From contig CAJXLR010000155.1 of NCBI GenBank assembly GCA_913056425.1, positions 1-5,172 on the forward strand: 5,172 nucleotides of DNA. Reading direction: 5' to 3'. Positions 1-4,570 of this stretch are shown piece after piece (the first letter of the stretch is position 1; the number at the start of each line of letters is the position of its first letter). This DNA is from an uncultured Bacteroidota bacterium (GTDB lineage: Bacteria > Bacteroidota > Bacteroidia > NS11-12g > UBA9320). The position numbers were made by a program, and so were the translations under genes. Under the pieces are notes generated by a model. That model saw nothing but the letters and a program-made list of their open reading frames with translations. It ran no database searches and was not told the DNA's origin.

Positions 1-122
1 AAGCTACGCGCTTTGCTTAGAATCATAATGAGTCGGTCAAGACCTAGTGCGATACCACCATGTGGTGGAGCACCATAACGGAAGGCCTGTAGTAGGAAAC
101 CAAATTTTTCCTCGGCTTCATC
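1..122 (-). other. aspS: C-terminal catalytic fragment of aspartyl-tRNA synthetase (partial at both ends)
   Basis: The residues encoded here include KFGFLLQAFRYGAPPHGGIA followed by LGLDRLIMILSKARS. The GAPPHGG loop and GLDRL are the diagnostic end of the AspRS active site: the motif 3 arginine contacts ATP in the aspartate-activating reaction. Ordinary AspRS has roughly 30-50 more residues after this point, so the true C-terminus lies outside the window. Nothing of the N-terminal anticodon-binding domain, motif 1 or motif 2 is present upstream; OmpA-type barrel sequence takes their place. Base composition is not obviously different from the adjoining sequence, so the donor could be a related organism or another locus of the same genome. 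AsnRS and LysRS are less likely because the PPHGG-plus-GLDR combination is typical of AspRS. Confidence 0.85.
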
Positions 123-422
123 AGCATCAATACCCAAAAGGTATGATTTCCGAATTAACTGACCTTCTTGTGTTTGATTGAACAAGAAACCGTTATTGAT
201 ACCGGTGGAAAACTCCCATGTTCTACTTAAGTACCTATTGTATGCAATTCGAACACTTTGTGATAAGGATGAATCAAAAGACGTCACTTTGCTATCAAGA
301 ATCTGAACATTGTAGTCTAGAAAATCTTGGTTAATCTCAAATCCATTCTTGTTCGTCATATCTTGAGCGTATCCCAAGAACGGAAGACAAATGATGCATA
401 TGAGATGACGTAATCGTTTCAT
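1..422 (-). CDS. Hybrid frame: OmpA-family protein N-terminus joined in frame to AspRS C-terminal piece (partial)
   Basis: I translated this by hand; the frame is open from ATG at 422 to the left edge, so the 3' end is missing. Residues 1-20 form a signal peptide (basic MKRLRH, hydrophobic core, GYAQ cleavage region). Residues up to about 100 include YNRYLSRTWEFSTGINNGF and IRKSYLLGIDAD. These resemble the first strands of the outer-membrane beta-barrel of Bacteroidetes OmpA-family proteins, which would normally continue to a periplasmic peptidoglycan-binding OmpA domain. Instead, after LLGIDAD (about 120-140) the frame continues EAEEKFGFLLQAFRYGAPPHGG and then GLDRL, which is the class II motif 3 region of aspartyl-tRNA synthetase. 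No membrane protein should contain this. The hybrid is probably an artefact or a rearrangement seam, not one functional protein. The start is supported by a TAnnTTTG box at 451-458. Confidence 0.8.
   Translation of the reverse strand, partial: MKRLRHLICIICLPFLGYAQDMTNKNGFEINQDFLDYNVQILDSKVTSFDSSLSQSVRIAYNRYLSRTWEFSTGINNGFLFNQTQEGQLIRKSYLLGIDADEAEEKFGFLLQAFRYGAPPHGGIALGLDRLIMILSKARS
117..141. other. Left seam between OmpA-type and AspRS-type coding sequence
   Basis: On the minus strand the residues LLGIDAD (120-140) fit both families: a barrel strand followed by a turn in OmpA-type proteins, and the segment just before EAEEKFGF in AspRS. The change of family therefore falls in or next to this stretch. 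The shared residues suggest that local sequence similarity may have allowed the join. The exact breakpoint cannot be fixed without homologues. Confidence 0.6.
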
Positions 423-450
423 TTCACTGTGAAGCGGTGTAACACCTACA

Positions 451-458
451 CAAAACTA
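451..458 (-). promoter_or_regulatory. -7 box of the OmpA-family gene
   Basis: The minus strand reads TAGTTTTG, an exact match to the Bacteroidetes TAnnTTTG -7 element, 28 bases before the ATG at 422. A TTTC about 18 bases further upstream is a weak candidate for the -33 TTTG element. The predicted leader is about 20 bases. This explains part of the 134-base gap at 423-556, in which I see no gene and no clear terminator for the methyltransferase. Confidence 0.55.
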
Positions 459-556
459 CCTGAAGCCCAGTCAATTGAAAGTGCTCAACCGATTTAGTAT
501 CGACACTTTGCCTATCGTGCTCCAGATTTACATACAGTAAAACGCAAGTTGTATGC

Positions 557-1369
557 CTAAGCCGAATGCTTAGTTGCAGCAATCGAGTACACCATCGGTA
601 TTTGATTACCGATGTGTTGAATACGGAACTTTCCAGGTTCGAATTCTTCAGTTCCAAAGAAACAATCGTACGGAGAGTAATCGTATTCGTTGAATGAATC
701 AATTCTTAAACCGTTTCGAATCAAGGCAGACATCACTTCTGCGAGTCCGTGGTTCCACATCACATAATCGTTTACAATTGGAGCATCTCGATCGGTATAA
801 GATCCGGCAATTTCTTCTACGATGGCTCCTTTATTGAAATAGTTGTAACCAACCTTAGTAAATTGATCATCGAACATCCACACCACCGGATGAAATTCTG
901 CAAAAACCAATTTCCCTTCTGGTTTAAGGAAGTGACTGATAACACCGGCCCATTTGTCCATATTAGGCAGCCAACCTATAGTACCATAGGTAGTAAAGAC
1001 TATATCAAACTTCTCACTGAGTAAACCCGGTAAATCGTAAACATCAGACTGAATAAACCTACAATCTGTTCCTGCTTTCTCATTTAATATTTCTGCCTCT
1101 TCAACAGCGCGATCACTCAAATCTACTCCCGTAACTTTTGCTCCCATGCGGGCTAACGAAATTGAATCCTGACCAAAATGGCACTGTAGATGAAGAATTG
1201 ACTTACCCTTGATATCACCTAACAACTCAAGCTCAATGGATTTTAACGATGTGTCTCCTTCCAAGAAGCCATCAACGTCATAAAACTCAGAATCTATATG
1301 TACATCTGTTTTCGTATTCCATGCATTCTTGTTTACCTCAAGGTAATCCAATTCCTTTTCCATCTTCAT
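557..1369 (-). CDS. Class I SAM-dependent methyltransferase
   Basis: This 270-residue cytoplasmic enzyme is predicted to transfer a methyl group from S-adenosylmethionine to an unidentified substrate. The Rossmann-fold landmarks are in order. Motif I is LHLQCHFGQDS (about 59-69). The strand-2 acidic end is VTGVDLSD (79-86), with Asp83 placed to bind the SAM ribose. The adenine-side segment is FIQSDVYDLP (105-114). The post-II strand is FDIVFTTYGTIGWLPN (121-136), and motif III is LKPEGKLVFAEFHP (148-161). The LHLQCHFGQD variant of motif I is characteristic of a widespread, mostly uncharacterised small-molecule methyltransferase group. The C-terminal part (YVMWNHGLAEVMSALIRNG, about 202-220) probably forms the substrate cap. 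Length is normal and the gene looks intact. The start overlaps the upstream membrane-protein gene by 32 bases; a second ATG two codons downstream is an equally possible start. It is probably cotranscribed with the two upstream membrane-protein genes. Confidence 0.9.
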   Translation of the reverse strand: MKMEKELDYLEVNKNAWNTKTDVHIDSEFYDVDGFLEGDTSLKSIELELLGDIKGKSILHLQCHFGQDSISLARMGAKVTGVDLSDRAVEEAEILNEKAGTDCRFIQSDVYDLPGLLSEKFDIVFTTYGTIGWLPNMDKWAGVISHFLKPEGKLVFAEFHPVVWMFDDQFTKVGYNYFNKGAIVEEIAGSYTDRDAPIVNDYVMWNHGLAEVMSALIRNGLRIDSFNEYDYSPYDCFFGTEEFEPGKFRIQHIGNQIPMVYSIAATKHSA

Positions 1370-1859
1370 CTGTGTTTTTATGTATCCAATTTGCGATTAC
1401 TCGCGATTTAATTATGATGCTAGTTCCAACAACCACGCTGATTCCGGCATAAACCCACGAGCGCCGGTCGTAACCATAAAACTCGAGTGGATTAATCTTA
1501 TTGCTAATCTTACGTTCTATGTAGAATATCGTTTGAGAGACCAATTGTCCGGCATTTTCTACAACAACAAAAAAACCAATCAAGGCCACAGCAGTAATTA
1601 GCAACTGAGTGGAGCGATTAGATCCTGTCTCCGGTTCAACCCGGTTGTCCAGTCCAAGAAAGTTGATGATACCATCAGGTTTAATAATGAGCTGACGGAA
1701 TATCACGAAATGCGCAGCAAATGCCAATGATACACGGAGCAAATCGAATCCCTCAAAATCTACAGACAACCAAAGCCAGCTAAACGATGTGAGCAAGTAA
1801 TTGGCTAGTAAATAGATTCCAATAAGCTGTATGACTACTCGGATTGTTGAGGTCTTCAT
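1338..1859 (-). CDS. Four-helix integral membrane protein of unknown function
   Basis: This 173-residue protein is not one I recognise. It has about four hydrophobic segments: residues 6-30 (with VVIQLIGIYLLANYLL), 40-60, 84-108 and 134-152. Charged stretches separate them: PDGIINFLGLDNRVEPETG around 61-79 and IERKISNKINPLEFYGYDRRS around 114-134. The C-terminal tail is hydrophilic (NTDEDGKG). It is therefore an inner-membrane protein with no visible catalytic motif. The ATG overlaps the stop of the upstream gene in an ATGA arrangement, and its end overlaps the methyltransferase start by 32 bases. This implies one transcript and coupled translation. The substrate or partner cannot be inferred. 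Confidence 0.8.
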   Translation of the reverse strand: MKTSTIRVVIQLIGIYLLANYLLTSFSWLWLSVDFEGFDLLRVSLAFAAHFVIFRQLIIKPDGIINFLGLDNRVEPETGSNRSTQLLITAVALIGFFVVVENAGQLVSQTIFYIERKISNKINPLEFYGYDRRSWVYAGISVVVGTSIIIKSRVIANWIHKNTDEDGKGIGLP

Positions 1860-2452
1860 GATTCCGGTTGTAGCATAGTATTACTTATTCCATAAAGGAT
1901 AAAACTTTTGTCGTTGAGGAATCCAACATAGAATTTTAAGCGCTTTCGATCTTTTCTTAGATGACCGTTGCCTTGAACAAGGTTTTCGACTTGAAAGTAC
2001 TCCCGTTCAATGATCAACCCTTTTTGACCATCCATAACCGCCGCAATATTATGATCTAGCTTTTCAAAAGCTCGCACATCGTCTTCAACAAAATCATTGA
2101 AGCCATTCAAAAATAAACGCCTTTCAAAAGCAAATCGAGCCTCATCATTAAGCTTAATGCGCATAATTGCTTGCAACTCGTGTTCTCCATCCCAGCTGTC
2201 GGCATACAAAAACTCAGCATCTGCGGGTAATGGTTTGTGCCCTGCTCGATAAAAGTACCCCTTATACATGCCGTAGGGATTGTAAATCACCTTAAACATC
2301 ACGAAGGTTAGACCAATAAAGAAGGTGATTACCAGCGCTAAAACCCATCTGGGTTTGTCTCGTTTCTGCAGGTTTCGCACAATCGCAGACGCCACACCAA
2401 GTATCATTATGGCACCAAGCAACACCGGGAAAACGTACATCAATTCTTGCAT
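1856..2452 (-). CDS. Two-TM membrane-anchored protein of unknown function
   Basis: Starting at ATG 2452, this gives 198 residues. The frame is open further upstream to 2587, but those extra codons translate the terminator and the 3' part of the tRNA-His gene, so I rejected the longer start. A promoter box at 2469-2476 also supports 2452; ATG 2440 is an alternative. Residues 5-26 and 35-56 are two transmembrane helices joined by a basic loop (RNLQKRDKPRW). Residues 57-198 form one soluble domain rich in charged and aromatic residues, with a short YNPYGMYKGYFYRAGHKP stretch just after the membrane. I do not recognise the family and see no enzymatic motif. It is the first gene of the three-gene unit, and its TGA overlaps the next ATG by four bases. 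Confidence 0.8.
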   Translation of the reverse strand: MQELMYVFPVLLGAIMILGVASAIVRNLQKRDKPRWVLALVITFFIGLTFVMFKVIYNPYGMYKGYFYRAGHKPLPADAEFLYADSWDGEHELQAIMRIKLNDEARFAFERRLFLNGFNDFVEDDVRAFEKLDHNIAAVMDGQKGLIIEREYFQVENLVQGNGHLRKDRKRLKFYVGFLNDKSFILYGISNTMLQPES

Positions 2453-2468
2453 CACGAAAGCTTTGGAG

Positions 2469-2476
2469 CAAAGATA
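2469..2476 (-). promoter_or_regulatory. -7 box for the membrane-protein/methyltransferase unit
   Basis: The minus strand reads TATCTTTG, an exact TAnnTTTG match, 17 bases upstream of the ATG at 2452. It lies downstream of the tRNA terminator, where a fresh promoter would be needed. No convincing -33 TTTG is seen at the usual distance. Confidence 0.5.
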
Positions 2477-2505
2477 GTCAAACCTATGTAGGCAGGTAAG
2501 GACAC

Positions 2506-2536
2506 AAAAAAAAGGAGCTCTGATCAGAACTCCTTT
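2506..2536 (-). terminator. Rho-independent terminator of the tRNA-His gene
   Basis: Read on the minus strand, GGAGTTC (2533-2527) pairs with GAGCTCC (2520-2514), with one G-T wobble, around a TGATCA loop. Eight T residues (2513-2506) follow immediately. AAA/TTT extends the stem at its base. It lies 11 bases past the tRNA 3' end, so it most likely ends the tRNA transcript and insulates the next three genes. Confidence 0.85.
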
Positions 2537-2547
2537 ATTGTATTTTG

Positions 2548-2622
2548 GGTGGATGACCGGATTCGAACCGGCGACCCTCGGCACCACAAACCGATGCTCT
2601 AACCAACTGAGCTACAACCACC
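2548..2622 (-). tRNA. tRNA-His (anticodon GTG)
   Basis: The minus strand folds as a complete cloverleaf. The acceptor arm is GGTGGTTG/CATCCACC, with the D arm at GTAGCTCAGTTGGTTAGAGC. The anticodon stem is TCGGT/GCCGA around the loop TTGTGGT; the anticodon GTG lies at 2587-2585. The T arm is GCCGG-TTCGAAT-CCGGT. The extra 5' G opposite C73 is the G-1 identity element read by histidyl-tRNA synthetase, and here it is encoded in the DNA. CCA is not encoded; C then AAAA follows, so the tail would be added enzymatically. By this pairing, acceptor position 5-68 is a U-U mismatch. The gene has its own promoter and terminator. Confidence 0.95.
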
Positions 2623-2639
2623 GTTTCCTAAAAGGTTTG

Positions 2640-2671
2640 CAAAAATAGCAGTTTTTGATTTTTTCAACCAA
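2640..2671 (-). promoter_or_regulatory. Promoter of the tRNA-His gene
   Basis: The minus strand has TATTTTTG (2647-2640), an exact TAnnTTTG -7 element, about 17 bases before the tRNA 5' end. TTG occurs at 17- and 21-base spacings upstream (2667-2665 and 2671-2669), bracketing the usual -33 distance. This is the best-formed promoter in the window. Confidence 0.65.
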
Positions 2672-2769
2672 GTTGGACGAAAAATTTAAGTGGATTTTTT
2701 GGGCGTCACTTGAGGCATATATATCCACAAATGTGCAGAACAAAATACCAAAGCGGGACATCTGCCAGT

Positions 2770-2777
2770 TATTTTTG
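2770..2777 (+). promoter_or_regulatory. -7 box of the TPR-protein gene
   Basis: TATTTTTG matches TAnnTTTG exactly and ends 22 bases before the ATG at 2800. I see no TTG at the usual -33 position, so the assignment rests on the -7 box and its placement. The 177-base divergent gap 2623-2799 otherwise holds only the tRNA promoter. Confidence 0.5.
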
Positions 2778-2799
2778 AAGATTACAATTACACCAGTCT

Positions 2800-4515
2800 A
2801 TGATTCGCCTACACACACGCTTGGTTTTACTCGTTTTGGTTGTATTTGCCTCAGCTGCTTTTACATCAGCTCAAAAGACTGAAGGCTACGTACAAACCGA
2901 GGAGATTTACTACCACGCCGTAGAGCTTTACAACAAAGAGATTTTTGGTCCTGCCATTGAGGAGTTCGACCGTTTCATAGAACTAGACCGGCTTAACGAT
3001 TTGATGAAAGCCAAAGCTGAAGTATACAGCATGCTGGCTCACCTTCAACTTGAGCATAAGAATTACGATAAAAAGCTCGATAAACATTTAAAAAACGCTC
3101 CGCAAACGTCACTTAATAACTTAGCGATATTTGAGTTGGGTAATTACTATTTCAATCACAAGAAATACCGAAAAGCAGCTCGCTATTATGAGAACCTTGC
3201 CATTGGCAACTTACCAAAGGAGTACTGGGAAGAAGCCAACTTTAAAATGGGTTATTCCTTTTTTAAGGCGAAGGATTACGACAAGGCAAAATCGCACCTG
3301 AACAAGATCCGTAATCAAAAAGGTGAATACTATACAGAAGCCAATTATTTCTATGGTTATATGTGCTACCGAGAACTGAAATTCGATTGTGCGTTAAAAT
3401 CATTTCAGAGTGTAGGTGAAGACGGGCCTGACATCATGCATTTGTATATCGCCCAGATTTACTACGCACAAAAAGGATACAAGGCGAGCTTGGAATACGC
3501 CAAAAAACATCGTTCGGAGAAATACGCGGAACAATACAACCTATTGGAAGGCAAGTGCTATTTCCAACTTGAAGAGTATGACGCCGCAGCAAAGGGTTTT
3601 GGAGAAATAGATCCAGATGAGCCAAAACTAAGCAATGAAGACGTGTACATGATTGGTTTTACACATTATCTGAATAAGGACCATTCGAAGGCACAACAAG
3701 CATTTATCCGCATATCCGGCTTAGAATCTTCATTGGGTCAGTTGGCAAACTATCAACTCGGTCAGAGTTTCCTTGCTACAGATAATAAGCAGAAAGCATT
3801 TCATGCGCTCGGCGTAGCAAAGCGATTGAATTACAATAAAGACATTCAAGAGCAAGCCCATTTTAACTACGCTAAACTGGCCTTTGAACAAGGACGTCAC
3901 AACAACGCCATTCAAACAACACAGGATTTCATCACAACCTATCCGAACAGTGAGTATGAAGATGATGCAAAATCGATGTTGGCTGAGATGCTGGTAAATA
4001 CGAAGAATTACAATCAAGCGATTCGTGTATTAGAAGAGATCAAGAACTACAACGCTCAAGCAAAATCAATTTATCAGAAGATTACGTACAACCGGGCGCA
4101 ACAACTTTACACCGATCGCAAATACACCGATGCTGCGACTTACTTTAACAAATCACTGAGATTCACACCAGATCGCAAGCTAGAAGCTGAATCGCACTTT
4201 TGGTTGGGAGAGATCCATTTTGTAGACAAGAAATATAAGTCTGCTCGAGGGGAATACAGTAGAATGCTAGCCATCCCTCAGGCCTCGTCTAGTGAGTACT
4301 ACACCAAAGCTTTATACGCTTTGGGATATACACACTACATGGAAAAACAAGTTAACCAAGCACTTAACTACTTCAAGAAGTACAACGCTGCTGCAGGCAA
4401 TGAACGTGCTGGGCGGGCTTTCCAAAAAGAAGGCCGCGAAGTTGGAGAAAGCGTGGCGTCAGCCCAGGCCGTCGGCCTGAGATGCGGTGCCCCTTTGGGG
4501 CGAGAGGAACTGTAA
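2800..4515 (+). CDS. Secreted tetratricopeptide-repeat protein, C-terminus replaced by unrelated sequence
   Basis: The frame is 571 residues long. Residues 1-24 are a signal peptide (MIRLHTRLVLLVLVV core, then TSA before QK), so the protein is exported. From about 35 to 528 it is a continuous run of TPR-like helix pairs with recurrent LG/LA-YF/Y-A-A positions, such as ELGNYYFNHKKYRKAARYY (112-130), MGYSFFKAKDYDKAKSHL (150-167), FWLGEIHFVDKKYKSARGEY (467-486) and ALGYTHYMEKQVNQALNYF (507-525). TPR arrays serve as protein-binding scaffolds. In Bacteroidetes such exported TPR proteins are usually much longer, near 1000 residues. From about residue 529 (near 4385) the repeat pattern, codon usage and GC content change, and the frame ends in 43 arginine/glycine-rich residues. 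That tail is very probably not native. The partner of this scaffold is unknown. Confidence 0.88.
   Translation: MIRLHTRLVLLVLVVFASAAFTSAQKTEGYVQTEEIYYHAVELYNKEIFGPAIEEFDRFIELDRLNDLMKAKAEVYSMLAHLQLEHKNYDKKLDKHLKNAPQTSLNNLAIFELGNYYFNHKKYRKAARYYENLAIGNLPKEYWEEANFKMGYSFFKAKDYDKAKSHLNKIRNQKGEYYTEANYFYGYMCYRELKFDCALKSFQSVGEDGPDIMHLYIAQIYYAQKGYKASLEYAKKHRSEKYAEQYNLLEGKCYFQLEEYDAAAKGFGEIDPDEPKLSNEDVYMIGFTHYLNKDHSKAQQAFIRISGLESSLGQLANYQLGQSFLATDNKQKAFHALGVAKRLNYNKDIQEQAHFNYAKLAFEQGRHNNAIQTTQDFITTYPNSEYEDDAKSMLAEMLVNTKNYNQAIRVLEEIKNYNAQAKSIYQKITYNRAQQLYTDRKYTDAATYFNKSLRFTPDRKLEAESHFWLGEIHFVDKKYKSARGEYSRMLAIPQASSSEYYTKALYALGYTHYMEKQVNQALNYFKKYNAAAGNERAGRAFQKEGREVGESVASAQAVGLRCGAPLGREEL
4385..4397. other. 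Right seam: abrupt composition and coding-frame change
   Basis: Up to KKYN (about 4386) the plus strand encodes AT-rich TPR sequence. From about 4391 the best coding signal moves to another plus-strand frame with GC-rich third positions, and everything to the right edge stays GC-rich. By direct count, 60 bases at 3061-3120 contain 19 G+C and 60 bases at 4861-4920 contain 42. The change falls within a few codons, as in a join and not as in gradual variation. Confidence 0.75.
4391..4480 (+). pseudogene. Possible C-terminal remnant of an unidentified GC-rich gene
   Basis: In the frame CTG CAG GCA ATG, running to the TGA at 4478-4480, 29 residues are encoded, including SKKKAAKLEKAWRQPRPSA. Of these 29 codons, 24 end in G or C, which matches the neighbouring glnS region. 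The native TPR frame across the same bases gives an arginine-rich string without repeat features. It looks like the tail of a gene convergent with glnS whose 5' part was lost at the seam. I do not recognise the protein, and 29 residues are too few to be sure it is coding. Confidence 0.35.
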
Positions 4516-4523
4516 GTCAGTTG

Positions 4524-4559
4524 GTAACGGCTTCGAGCATCACGGCTCGAAGCCGTTAC
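4524..4559. terminator. Bidirectional terminator-like hairpin between convergent frames
   Basis: GTAACGGCTTCGAG (4524-4537) and its exact reverse complement (4546-4559) form a perfect 14-bp stem around an 8-base loop. It lies 44 bases past the TGA at 4480 and 12 bases from the glnS stop at 4571. A convergent gap is the usual site for a shared terminator. Neither side has a strong T tract, so it may act as a transcript-end stabiliser or a Rho-assisted stop. Confidence 0.65.
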
Positions 4560-4570
4560 TGTTTCCGGAT

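Noticed and set aside
55..68. Inverted-repeat-like string CCACCATGTGGTGG near the left edge.
   Set aside because: It falls on the codons for the AspRS APPHGG loop, so protein sequence explains it.
424..702. Minus-strand open frame overlapping the 3' end of the methyltransferase.
   Set aside because: It lies in another frame of a clear methyltransferase gene, has no recognisable domain, and has no good start signals.
2453..2587. A longer start for the two-TM membrane protein, at ATG 2587.
   Set aside because: The extra 45 codons lie across the tRNA-His 3' half and its terminator, and the promoter box at 2469-2476 lies inside them. The start at 2452 is far more plausible.
2623..2799. Possible small gene or ncRNA in the divergent gap between tRNA-His and the TPR gene.
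   Set aside because: The AT-rich gap is accounted for by two promoters. I see no stable hairpin and no coding frame that does not simply run into the TPR gene in another frame.
3434..4017. Minus-strand open frames inside the TPR gene.
   Set aside because: The plus-strand TPR frame shows consistent repeat structure over the whole interval; the opposite-strand frames are shadows with no family features.
4391..4396. CTGCAG (PstI site) exactly at the right seam, suggesting a restriction-ligation join.
   Set aside because: The same site also occurs intact at 2366-2371, and a six-base match at one place is not strong evidence. Nothing comparable is seen at the left seam.
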